Shown here: positions 1 through 7,418 of the stretch, piece by piece
How the letters are laid out: every line of letters starts with the position of its first letter
How positions within the stretch are numbered: position 1 is the first letter of the stretch
From: Nocardioides sp. REDSEA-S33_B3
GTDB taxonomy: Bacteria; Actinomycetota; Actinomycetes; Propionibacteriales; Nocardioidaceae
Reading direction: 5' to 3'
Assembly: GCA_001627335.1 (NCBI GenBank)
Contig: LUPK01000056.1
Coordinates: forward strand, 1 to 51,790
Length of the DNA stretch: 51,790 nt
Position numbers and translations under genes: made by a program
Notes under the pieces: generated by a model
The model's database searches: none
The model's input: the letters and a program-made list of their open reading frames with translations, nothing else
What the model was told of the DNA's origin: nothing

Positions 1-61
1 ATCGGCCAACGTCATGGTCATCAGGTGTCTCGCTTCTCCGCCCCGTGCAGAGGGAAGGAAC

Positions 62-1207
62 TCAGAAGTGGTGTCTCACCTCAGCCTGACGCATAGGGGG
101 TAGCCGAACTTCCTCTAGCGCCTTCAGAAGGGTTGCGTTGCGTGAGGATGAAACGCCGGCCTCGCCCAGAAGATCCTCTGAGACGGGACCGAAGAGACCG
201 CCAGGGTTTCGAATGGTCAACCTACTCGGGAACATTTCGACCTGCACCTGCGCCCCACGAGCTGCTGACGAAAGGTCCCTGTGTACTAGCGCGTTGACTA
301 GCGCCTCTCGAAGCGCTGTCTCGGGGTACTCCCAAATCTGGGCGGATCCGTAGCTAGTAGGGATTGAGCGCGAATTCATATTTCGCTTGATGGTCGACAG
401 TGACTCATGCACCATCACCGGCAACGCGCCTTCGATGGCCACGTTCTCGACGAAGCGCCCCCCGTTGTCGTCGCCGTCGTCGCTCCGATAGTGCGCAAAA
501 GTCACCATGAGTTGCGGGAAGAACTTCTGGGGGTACGAGCCCAAAGAAAGCAAGCCGGCGACGGTCAACTGGTAGTCACCGCCGTCTTCCCTCTTGGCCA
601 TATTTGTCATCGCCAAGGTCTCGGAATCGTTCAGGCTCCCGAAGACTCGGGGCCGACTCGCTTGCAGCCGCTCGACAAACCCCCGGAGCAGTTCTGAGTC
701 AAGGTCTGCCAAGGAAGTGCCCGGCACCACCTCTTCATCATCACGGGGCTGGCCACGGCTGGACAGCATGACCTGCACCTCGTAGGAGGTCATCAAGTGG
801 TCGCCGTCGTGCACGCGAAGGTAACTGCCCTTCACCATCCCGGCGCCCTTGTAGTAGCAAGGCTTGTCTGAGCGCGCCAACTCGGGAATCTCAGCCGAAA
901 CGACCGCGTGACCGTCCAAGGAATGCGTCTGTATTAACGGTCGCACCGCGGGAACTAGTTCCGTGGCGCACATGGTCGCCAGGTCAGCCGCCAACTTGGC
1001 TGGGTCGCTGAGCCCGACCGTCATGAACCCGTCGTCCTCTGACAGGCCCAGGATCAGTGTTCCTCCGCGTGTGTTCGAGAATGCCGACAGGGTCTCTCTG
1101 ACACTCTTCGGTAGTCCACCCTTGGCCGCCTTCGCTTCGACCTCGAAAACATCCGTGCCGTAGAAGCGCAGCATCTCGACGTAATCCCTGAGTTCGTCCT
1201 CGGTCAC
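62..1207 (-). pseudogene. AlbA_2 / HATPase_c_4 (Schlafen-like DNA-binding) protein, C-terminally truncated
   Basis: The 381-residue product starts at GTG (1207). Residues about 10-150 form an AlbA_2 (Schlafen AlbA-type) domain, with the core SVRETLSAFSNTRGGTLILG where this fold normally reads S-x-x-AxANTxGGxLxxG. Residues about 290-370 hold a HATPase_c_4 segment (REALVNALVHRDL, then IRNPGGLFGPV and SSSRNATLLKALEEV). Family members usually continue for another 100 or more residues after the RNxTL motif, through a G-rich loop and a winged-helix end. Here the frame runs into an unrelated tail and stops, and the other two frames also stop within about 15 codons, so one simple frameshift does not restore it. 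I see a truncated, probably non-functional accessory gene. Related proteins are putative regulators often found in islands. GC is visibly lower than in the housekeeping genes to the right. Confidence 0.7.
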
Positions 1208-1382
1208 GCCATCAGCCTGTCACGACGTACGAGTAGCGGACGGTCTCCAGATCCTCGTGACCCACGCACCCCGTGAGGGCCGGTCGGGCCTTCGTCCAGC
1301 GCCATCAGAGGCGGGACATTGCGATGAGGTCGACAGCGCGCAAAGGTGTCGGTTCCTGAGCTCGGCGCTTGACGTTCCACGA

Positions 1383-2018
1383 TCACATGCGGCTCAGGAT
1401 GTCCGCCTTCTTCGTCGCGAACTCCTCATCGGTCAGCACCCCAGCGTCCCGCAGTTCACCGAGCTGCTTGAGTTGTGCCATGAAGTCTGGCGCCGCGGTC
1501 GCTGGCACCGGCGTGCTCTGCTGCTGCACCGGCTGCTGCACCTGGCCGGGCATCGCTCCGGAGTAGTGGTGGGTGTTTGCGGCGCGCTGAATGGCTGCAC
1601 GGGCCGCGTGCGCGGTCTCGTTGATCTTCTGCACGCCTTCGCGAAACTCTGCGACGTCCTCGAGCATCACCGTCTCGACGCGAGTCGCCCGCTGAATCTG
1701 TACCCGGATCGTTCCGACCCCGCGAGCCTTCTGAGTCATGGACTGCATCAAGTCAACGTCGAGCACCGACGAGATCGGCACCTGCTGAGCGTCGGTCCGC
1801 AGCGCGCCCTTCTCGAAGAACAGGTAGTGCGACGTCAGCTTGTACTTCCCAGCCCCGAAGCCTTTCATCGGCTTCCCGACCGCCTGCCACAGCGCGTCCG
1901 GATCACGATCCTGGGTGGCCTGTAGCGGACGCTTCTGGTCCGTCCAGGCAGACCCATCCCAGTACCGCTCGTGATCCTCGACCGGGTACCAACCTGCCGC
2001 CGCCGTCTGCTCGCTCAT
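1383..2018 (-). CDS. DUF2510 / PH-like / SHOCT domain protein
   Basis: 211 residues from ATG 2018; an in-frame TTG at 2027 is the alternative, and neither has a clear Shine-Dalgarno. The N-terminus has the DUF2510 signature (AGWYPVEDHERYWDGSAWTD), a short Trp-rich module common in actinobacterial membrane-associated proteins. The middle (about residues 50-140) looks like a bacterial PH-type beta domain (KLTSHYLFFEKGALRTDAQQVPISSVLDVDL). A Gln/Pro-rich linker leads to a C-terminal SHOCT helix pair (LGELRDAGVLTDEEFATKKADIL). SHOCT modules are short oligomerisation helices whose function is not defined. There is no membrane segment. It lies in the same lower-GC patch as the truncated AlbA_2 gene. 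The biological role is unknown. Confidence 0.85.
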   Translation of the reverse strand: MSEQTAAAGWYPVEDHERYWDGSAWTDQKRPLQATQDRDPDALWQAVGKPMKGFGAGKYKLTSHYLFFEKGALRTDAQQVPISSVLDVDLMQSMTQKARGVGTIRVQIQRATRVETVMLEDVAEFREGVQKINETAHAARAAIQRAANTHHYSGAMPGQVQQPVQQQSTPVPATAAPDFMAQLKQLGELRDAGVLTDEEFATKKADILSRM

Positions 2019-2185
2019 GCCCGACAAGGTAAAGCCATGGAGCCAGATTCGCTACGGCCTTGATGCACCGCGCATGACAGGCAGCGCAAGGTTGTGTCCT
2101 TCCGCCGCGAACCGGCGTCGAAGCCACCTAGTGGCTGACGCGAGTCGCTCACCTGCCGTTGGCTCACGGTCGTGCCCGCCTCGCT

Positions 2186-2569
2186 CTACGCGGAGGCCCT
2201 GATCCCCAACCGCACCCCTGCGGCGACCGCACCGATGAAGATCATCAGCTGTGCGGCACCGAGCATGATCCACCCCAGGACCAGACCCCCTGCCGAGCCG
2301 CTCCCCGGCCTGGGTGAGTCAGGCCAGGACGCGCCGAGCACAAGTCCCGCCAGGACGCCGACGACGACTCCACCGATCAGCAGGCCCAGGATCGTGCCCT
2401 GCGCATCGCTCGCCGATGCGGCCCCGGACCGCGGCGGAGTCGACCCCGACGTGGACGAAAGCCCTCGGTACGCCGGAACTCGTGCTGCCTTGCAGTCAGG
2501 ACAGGTCAAGAAGCTGCGGTCCGGCACGGTGTGGCCGTTCTCGCAGATCCAGGAGAGGTCGATCGCCAT
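2186..2569 (-). CDS. Small zinc-ribbon protein with two membrane segments
   Basis: 127 residues, unrecognised family. The N-terminus carries a probable metal site: Cys9, His13, Cys23 and Cys26 (C-x3-H-x9-CPDC), resembling a short zinc ribbon. A Ser/Pro linker is followed by two hydrophobic spans, about residues 58-80 (ILGLLIGGVVVGVLAGLVLG) and 95-122 (GLVLGWIMLGAAQLMIFIGA), ending in a short basic tail. This looks like an inner-membrane protein with a cytoplasmic metal-binding head. It lies upstream of the SHOCT gene on the same strand, 167 bp away, so shared transcription is possible but not shown. No function is assigned. Confidence 0.7.
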   Translation of the reverse strand: MAIDLSWICENGHTVPDRSFLTCPDCKAARVPAYRGLSSTSGSTPPRSGAASASDAQGTILGLLIGGVVVGVLAGLVLGASWPDSPRPGSGSAGGLVLGWIMLGAAQLMIFIGAVAAGVRLGIRASA

Positions 2570-2618
2570 GATCGAAGTAAAGACCTCGAGCGCCCGAAAG
2601 GAGGCACCGGGACGAGCC

Positions 2619-3470
2619 TCAGCAGCTGATGCTCCCCAACCGCGCCAGCCCCTCGCGGTCGCCGGGTCCGTAGGTGGTGCGGCCCAGGTTGTCGTCGAAC
2701 ATCAGCTCGCCGGGGTCGTCGACGTGCCCCAGCCCGACGACGTGGGCCAGCTCGTGGTCGACGATCGCCTGGGCGAAGGGGGCCTCACGGGGACCGAAGT
2801 CGGCGAACAGCTCCTGGTCGAGCACGACCCGGCCCGTGACGTAGCGCAGCCGGCCGGGAGGGCCGGTGGCGACGCTGCCGCCGATGCCGGCGACGTCGCC
2901 GGCGAGCTCGGGGACCTCGTCGGGCAGTGCCCAGGCGATGAGGACCGGGCGGCGACGGGCGAGCGGGCCGAGGACGACGTCACGGTCGTCGGTGAGACCG
3001 ACGCGCTCGAAGACCAGGCCGGTGGCCGCGCCGGTGCGGGCGAGCCCGGTGTCGACGAGCTCGTCGTAGTTGTCGGGCGCGCCCGCCGGGTTGACCACGA
3101 CCTCGATGACCCGACAGGGGTCGTAGCCCACCGGCTCGTCGCTGCCGCGCTGCACCTGCAGGAACGAGAAGCTGCCCTGGCCGAACTCCGTCTCCGGCAG
3201 GACACCGAGCCGCTCGTCACCGATGCCGACCAGTCGCCGCAACGCCTCCATGTCGTCCGCGGGCGACCAGACGAGAGCGCCACCGAGCAGCAGCGCGGTG
3301 ATCAGCAGCCCCGGCAGCACCGGGCCGTGGGACTTCCGCTCGCGACGGGGGCGGCGGTTCGTGGACATTGGCATCGTGCCCAGGCCGTACTCCCGGTCCA
3401 GTCGGTCGAGCTCGGCCATTCGGCGCTCCATGTCACGGGCGGCGCGGCGCCGCCGTGAGCGCTCCCCCAT
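2619..3470 (-). CDS. Membrane-anchored metzincin-type (matrixin-like) zinc protease
   Basis: 283 residues. A very basic N-terminus (RRRRAARDMERR) precedes one transmembrane helix at about residues 49-68 (GPVLPGLLITALLLGGALVW), so the rest is predicted to lie outside the membrane. The catalytic motif HELAHVVGLGH at residues 239-249 fits the metzincin consensus HExxHxxGxxH, with Glu240 as general base and three His zinc ligands. A Met-turn-like ELMFDD follows about 6 residues later. The preceding beta-rich region (GRLRYVTGRVVLD) matches actinobacterial matrixin-family proteins. ATG 3470 has GAGG about 4 nt upstream. Substrate unknown. It is divergent from panB, separated by 172 bp. Confidence 0.85.
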   Translation of the reverse strand: MGERSRRRRAARDMERRMAELDRLDREYGLGTMPMSTNRRPRRERKSHGPVLPGLLITALLLGGALVWSPADDMEALRRLVGIGDERLGVLPETEFGQGSFSFLQVQRGSDEPVGYDPCRVIEVVVNPAGAPDNYDELVDTGLARTGAATGLVFERVGLTDDRDVVLGPLARRRPVLIAWALPDEVPELAGDVAGIGGSVATGPPGRLRYVTGRVVLDQELFADFGPREAPFAQAIVDHELAHVVGLGHVDDPGELMFDDNLGRTTYGPGDREGLARLGSISC

Positions 3471-3642
3471 CAGCCCTCGTCCTCACCCGTACGTCGTCGG
3501 CGCCGTCCTCGCCCATCCGTCCGCCAAGTCTGACACGTGACCACCACCACAGGTGCCGAGAGCGACCCGCGGGCCTAGCCTGGATGGCAGTCCGGGGACT
3601 CCAGCAAGGGAGCCTCGAGATGTCACACCGAGGAGCTCGACG

Positions 3643-4515
3643 ATGAGCAACGAAGAGACCGCGCCCTACGGCGCCGGCCCGGCCGGGGCGGCGGCGGACC
3701 AGGCCGCCCAGGCAGTGCCGCGCAAGCGCATCCGCACCCATCACCTGCGGGAGATGAAGAAGCGTGGCGAGAAGATCACCATGCTCACGGCGTACGACAT
3801 GTTCACCGCCGCGACCTTCGACGAGGCAGGCATCGACCTGCTGCTGGTGGGCGACTCCGCGTCCAACAACGTGCTCGGCAACGAGACGTCCCTGCCGATC
3901 ACCGTCGACGAGCTGCTGCCGCTGACCCGCGCCGTGGCACGCGCCGCCACCCGCGCGATGGTCGTGGGCGACCTGCCGTTCGGCTCCTACCAGGCCTCCC
4001 CGGAGCAGGCCTACCTCACCGCCGTGCGCTTCCTGAAGGAGGCCGGAGCCCACTGCGTGAAGCTCGAGGGCGGCGCCGAGATGGTGCCGGTCATCGAGAA
4101 GCTCACCCAGGGCGGCATCCCGGTGATGGCCCACATCGGTTTCACCCCGCAGTCCGAGCACGCCCTGGGCGGCTACCGCGTCCAGGGCCGCGGCGAGACC
4201 GCCGAGCGGGTCAAGCGCGACGCCAAGGCGGTCGAGGCAGCCGGCGCCTTCGCCGTCGTCATGGAGATGGTCCCCGGCGACGTCGCCGGCGAGATCAGCC
4301 GCGAGCTGACCATCCCGACCATCGGCATCGGCGCCGGCAACGGCTGCGACGGCCAGGTCCTGGTCTGGCAGGACGCCTTCGGCCTGCGGACCGGCCGGAT
4401 GGCGCGCTTCGTCAAGCAGTACGCCGACGTGCACCAGGTGCTCCTCGACGGCGCTCGCGCGTACGCCGAGGACGTGAAGGCCGGGACGTTCCCCGGCCCG
4501 GAGCACACGTTCTAG
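3643..4515 (+). CDS. panB: 3-methyl-2-oxobutanoate hydroxymethyltransferase (PanB)
   Basis: 290 residues. PanB transfers a one-carbon unit from 5,10-methylene-tetrahydrofolate to alpha-ketoisovalerate to make ketopantoate, the first committed step of pantothenate and CoA synthesis, in the cytosol. Family signatures are clear: KITMLTAYDMFTA, LLVGDSASNNVLG (metal/substrate Asp-Ser), VVGDLPFGSYQ, AGAHCVKLEGG, MAHIGFTPQSEHALGGYRVQGR and IGIGAGNGCDGQVLVW. The start at ATG 3643 has GAGGAG 8 nt upstream; an earlier in-frame start at 3553 would add a non-conserved leader. Length is slightly above the usual 265-280 because of an Ala-rich N-terminus. No panC follows; a long inverted repeat just downstream probably ends the transcript. 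Confidence 0.97.
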   Translation: MSNEETAPYGAGPAGAAADQAAQAVPRKRIRTHHLREMKKRGEKITMLTAYDMFTAATFDEAGIDLLLVGDSASNNVLGNETSLPITVDELLPLTRAVARAATRAMVVGDLPFGSYQASPEQAYLTAVRFLKEAGAHCVKLEGGAEMVPVIEKLTQGGIPVMAHIGFTPQSEHALGGYRVQGRGETAERVKRDAKAVEAAGAFAVVMEMVPGDVAGEISRELTIPTIGIGAGNGCDGQVLVWQDAFGLRTGRMARFVKQYADVHQVLLDGARAYAEDVKAGTFPGPEHTF

Positions 4516-4540
4516 GGCACACCTTCCAGGTCACACCCGC

Positions 4541-4601
4541 GACAACGACGAGAGGCCGTCCGCCGGCGCCCCCATGCGCGGCGGACGACCTCATCGTTGT
4601 C
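4541..4601 (+). terminator. Long inverted repeat after panB, likely terminator
   Basis: The left arm (4541-4565) and right arm (4579-4601) pair through GACAACGA/TCGTTGTC at the base and GTCCGCCG/CGGCGGAC near a 13-nt loop, with a short mismatched middle. The right arm is followed by a run of six C rather than T, so it is not a classic T-tailed terminator, but strong GC hairpins of this kind commonly end actinobacterial transcripts. Confidence 0.65.
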
Positions 4602-4770
4602 CCCCCGGTCGTCGGGCCGGTGTCCCCACATCCGGCCCGCCGTCTGTGTAGCGGTGGTGCATCTCGGTGTCGCTGTCCAGTGACCTGAACGCTACGCAGG
4701 CCTCCGCCACGCCCCGACCACGCTCGGTGCACGCCTCGGGCAGGTGAGCACCACGTTTCGGTAACAGACC

Positions 4771-4776
4771 TACCGT
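4771..4776 (+). promoter_or_regulatory. Leaderless -10 element (TACCGT) of the sugar dehydrogenase gene
   Basis: TACCGT ends 7 nt before ATG 4784, so transcription would begin at about the start codon. The in-frame GTG at 4775 overlaps this hexamer and is therefore an unlikely start. No convincing -35 box is visible. Confidence 0.5.
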
Positions 4777-4783
4777 GGACGGC

Positions 4784-5977
4784 ATGTGGCCCACCCGCCG
4801 ACCGCTCCTGCTCCCCCTCGCCGCGCTGCTCGCGCCGCTGGCCCTGACCGGCGCGGCGTGCTCCACGGCCTCGGAGCCGGGCACGAGCGACGCGACGGCC
4901 GGCAGCCGGCCCGAGGGCGGCCGGGCCGTGCCCGGGCTCGACGTCGAGGTGATCGCCGACGGGCTCGACAACCCCTGGGACGTCCAGCCCATCGGCGGTG
5001 GGCGCCTGCTGCTCACCGAGCGCGACCGGGCCACGGTCTCGATCTGGGAGGACGGCGACGTACGCCGTGTGGACTTCCCCTCGGAGTCCGTCTGGGTCTC
5101 CGGGGAGACCGGGTTGATGGGCCTCGCGGTGGACCCGAAGGTACGCCGCAACGGCCGCTTCTGGACCTGCCAGGGCGCCACCACCAAGGACGGCGGGCAC
5201 GACGTGCGCGTGGTCGCGTGGAGGCTGAACGACAGCGGCACCAAGGCGAAGCGCCGCGGCGTGCTGCTCAAGGGCCTGCCCGCGACCTCCGGTCGTCACG
5301 GCGGCTGCCGCCTGCTGGTCGCCCGTGACGGCTCGCTGCTGGTCGGCACCGGCGACGCCGCGGTCGGCACCAACCCCCGTGACCTGACCTCCCTGGGCGG
5401 CAAGGTGCTGCGCCTGGACCGCCGCACCGGCGACCCCTGGCCGAGGAACCCCTTCGTGAAGGCGCGCAACAAGAAGCAGCGCTACGTCTTCACCTACGGC
5501 CACCGCAACGTGCAGGGGCTCGCCCAGCGCGCCGACGGCTCGCTGTGGTCGGTCGAGCACGGCAGCTACCGCGACGACGAGGTCAACAAGCTGGTCAAGG
5601 GCGGTGACTACGGCTGGCACCCCGTGCCCGGCTACGACGAGTCGGTGCCGATGACCGACCAGTCGCTGCCCGGCAAGCAGCGCGAGGCACGGTGGTCCTC
5701 CGGCGACCCGACCGTCGCCCCCGGCGGCGCGTCCTTCGTGGTCGGCAAGAAGTGGGGCGCGCTGCGCGGCACCCTGGCCGTCGCGGTGCTGAAGGACCAG
5801 CGCGTGCTCTTCATGAAGTTCGACGACCGCGGCCGGCTCAAGCGGGTCCGCACCCCCGACGCCCTGCGCGAGCACGGGCGCATCCGCCAGGTGGTCGACG
5901 GGCCCGGCCACGACCTGCTGGTGCTCACCGACAACGGCGACGGCCAGGACGAGATCCTCTGGGTCAGCCCGCGCTGA
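4784..5977 (+). CDS. PQQ-dependent sugar dehydrogenase family lipoprotein
   Basis: 397 residues from ATG 4784. The N-terminus is a signal peptide with a lipoprotein-like end (LALTGAAC, Cys26; the -3 residue is Gly, so the lipobox is imperfect). The mature part is a six-bladed beta-propeller of the soluble glucose dehydrogenase (GSDH) family: GLDNPWDVQPIGGGRLLLTE, SGETGLMGLAVDP, SGRHGGCRLLVARDGSLLVG, YVFTYGHRNVQGLA, WSVEHGSYRDDEVNKLVKGG and DYGWHPVPGY. Family enzymes oxidise aldoses at a PQQ-calcium centre outside the cytoplasmic membrane, but many bacterial homologues have unknown substrates and the host may lack PQQ synthesis, so the enzymatic role is inferred. It is monocistronic in appearance. 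Confidence 0.85.
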   Translation: MWPTRRPLLLPLAALLAPLALTGAACSTASEPGTSDATAGSRPEGGRAVPGLDVEVIADGLDNPWDVQPIGGGRLLLTERDRATVSIWEDGDVRRVDFPSESVWVSGETGLMGLAVDPKVRRNGRFWTCQGATTKDGGHDVRVVAWRLNDSGTKAKRRGVLLKGLPATSGRHGGCRLLVARDGSLLVGTGDAAVGTNPRDLTSLGGKVLRLDRRTGDPWPRNPFVKARNKKQRYVFTYGHRNVQGLAQRADGSLWSVEHGSYRDDEVNKLVKGGDYGWHPVPGYDESVPMTDQSLPGKQREARWSSGDPTVAPGGASFVVGKKWGALRGTLAVAVLKDQRVLFMKFDDRGRLKRVRTPDALREHGRIRQVVDGPGHDLLVLTDNGDGQDEILWVSPR

Positions 5978-6065
5978 CCCGCGACCCGGGGTGGCGCAGG
6001 TGTTGGCCGGATCCGGCATCCTGGGGGCTCCCATCCCCTTCCCGGAAAGGGCCTGAGCGCCCGCA

Positions 6066-7346
6066 ATGGACACCCAGACCCTGGCCAACCTCGGCCTGGT
6101 CCTGCTCTTCGTGCTCGTCGGTGGCGTCTTCGCCGGCACCGAGCTCGCCCTGGTCTCGCTCCGCGAGGGCCAGCTCGACCAGCTCGAGAAGCGCGGCGGA
6201 CGCGGCGCCCGCGTCGCCGCCGTCGCCCGCGACCCCAACCGCTTCCTCGCCGCGGTGCAGATCGGCGTCACCGTCGCCGGCTTCTTCTCCGCGGCGTACG
6301 GCGCCTCCACGCTCGCTCCCGACGTGGCCCCGCTCCTCGCCGGGCTCGGCCTGGCCGACGACCTGGCCGACACGCTGGCGCTGGTCCTGCTCACGCTGCT
6401 GATCGCCTACCTGTCGCTGGTGCTCGGCGAGCTGGTGCCGAAGCGGATCGCCCTGCAGCGGGCTGCCGGCATGGCGGTGCTCGTCGGGCCGCCCCTGGAC
6501 CGCTTCGCCACGCTGATGCGCCCGGTCGTGTGGTTCCTCTCGGTCTCCACCAACGCCGTCGTGAGGCTCCTGGGCGGCGACCCGGACGCGACGTCGGAGG
6601 ACATGACCGACGAGGAGCTGCGATACCTCGTCGACCAGCACCAGGGACTCGGCGACTCCGAGCGGGCCATCCTCGTCGACGTCTTCGACGCCGGCGACCG
6701 CAGCCTGCGCGAGGTCATGCGCCCGCGCGCCGACGTCGTGACGCTGCCCGGCGACTCCTCGGTCGCCGAGGTCACCGACCTGGTCCGCACCAGCCCCTAC
6801 TCCCGCTACCCCGTCGTCGGCGACGGCACCGACGACGTGCTCGGCTTCCTGCACGTGCGCGACCTGCTCGATGCGACCCCGGACGCCCGGGTCTCCGACC
6901 TGGCCCGCCCGATCACCTTCCTGCCCGCGACCAACCGGGTGCTGCCGACGCTGGGCGCGATGCGCCGCGAGCGCACCCACATCGCGATCGTCGTCGACGA
7001 GTACGGCGGCACCTACGGGATCGTCACCCTCGAGGACCTGGTGGAGGAGCTGATCGGCGAGATCGAGGACGAGTACGACCCGCCCCCGGCGGTCGAGACC
7101 GGCGGCATCGCGGCAGGGCTCAGCATCGAGGAGTTCGCCGAGGCGACCGGGGTCGAGCTCGAGGACGGGCCCTACGAGACCGCTGCGGGGTTCGTCCTGC
7201 ACCGGCTCGGCCGCATCGCCGCGGTCGGCGACCGGGTCGAGGTCGACGACGAGCACACCCTGCTCGTCACTGAGGTCGATGGGCACCGGATCACCCGCCT
7301 CGACCTGCGGGCCACTCCGACGGCCGCTCCGCCGGAGCCCGCCTGA
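6066..7346 (+). CDS. CNNM/CorC (hemolysin C) family transporter with CBS domains
   Basis: 426 residues. An N-terminal DUF21/CNNM transmembrane domain occupies about residues 1-170 (hydrophobic LVLLFVLVGGVFAGTELALV, then QIGVTVAGFFSAAYGAS and LGELVPKRIAL, the conserved E-x-x-PK motif). A CBS pair follows at about 210-330 (REVMRPRADVVTL, TSPYSRYPVVGD, HIAIVVDEYGGTYGIVTLED), then a C-terminal CorC_HlyC domain (IEEFAEATGVELE to EVDGHRITRLDLR). This architecture is linked to Mg2+ or Co2+ efflux and homeostasis at the cytoplasmic membrane, with the CBS pair binding Mg-ATP; older annotation calls it hemolysin. No strong ribosome-binding site precedes ATG 6066. Confidence 0.93.
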   Translation: MDTQTLANLGLVLLFVLVGGVFAGTELALVSLREGQLDQLEKRGGRGARVAAVARDPNRFLAAVQIGVTVAGFFSAAYGASTLAPDVAPLLAGLGLADDLADTLALVLLTLLIAYLSLVLGELVPKRIALQRAAGMAVLVGPPLDRFATLMRPVVWFLSVSTNAVVRLLGGDPDATSEDMTDEELRYLVDQHQGLGDSERAILVDVFDAGDRSLREVMRPRADVVTLPGDSSVAEVTDLVRTSPYSRYPVVGDGTDDVLGFLHVRDLLDATPDARVSDLARPITFLPATNRVLPTLGAMRRERTHIAIVVDEYGGTYGIVTLEDLVEELIGEIEDEYDPPPAVETGGIAAGLSIEEFAEATGVELEDGPYETAAGFVLHRLGRIAAVGDRVEVDDEHTLLVTEVDGHRITRLDLRATPTAAPPEPA

Positions 7347-7418
7347 GGCCCTACCGATGCGGGGGTTGAGCTCGCCTCTTGGGACACTTGCGCCTCACCA
7401 GCGTCCCGGGAGTCTCGT

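Noticed and set aside
2122..2136. Small hairpin AGCCAC-CTA-GTGGCT as a terminator
   Set aside because: Six base pairs, no T-run on either side and 50 bp past the nearest stop; too weak to call.
6003..6015. Perfect palindrome GCCGGATCCGGC upstream of the CBS membrane protein
   Set aside because: Such short GC palindromes are frequent by chance in this base composition, and there is no second copy or phased partner.
4412..6394. Very long open frame (660 codons) on the minus strand
   Set aside because: It lies opposite panB and the sugar dehydrogenase, has no family motifs and consists of low-complexity Ala/Arg/Gly. It is a high-GC shadow of the real plus-strand genes.
6066..7346. Hemolysin function
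   Set aside because: HlyC/CorC naming is historical; DUF21 and CBS domains point to a membrane ion transporter, not a toxin.
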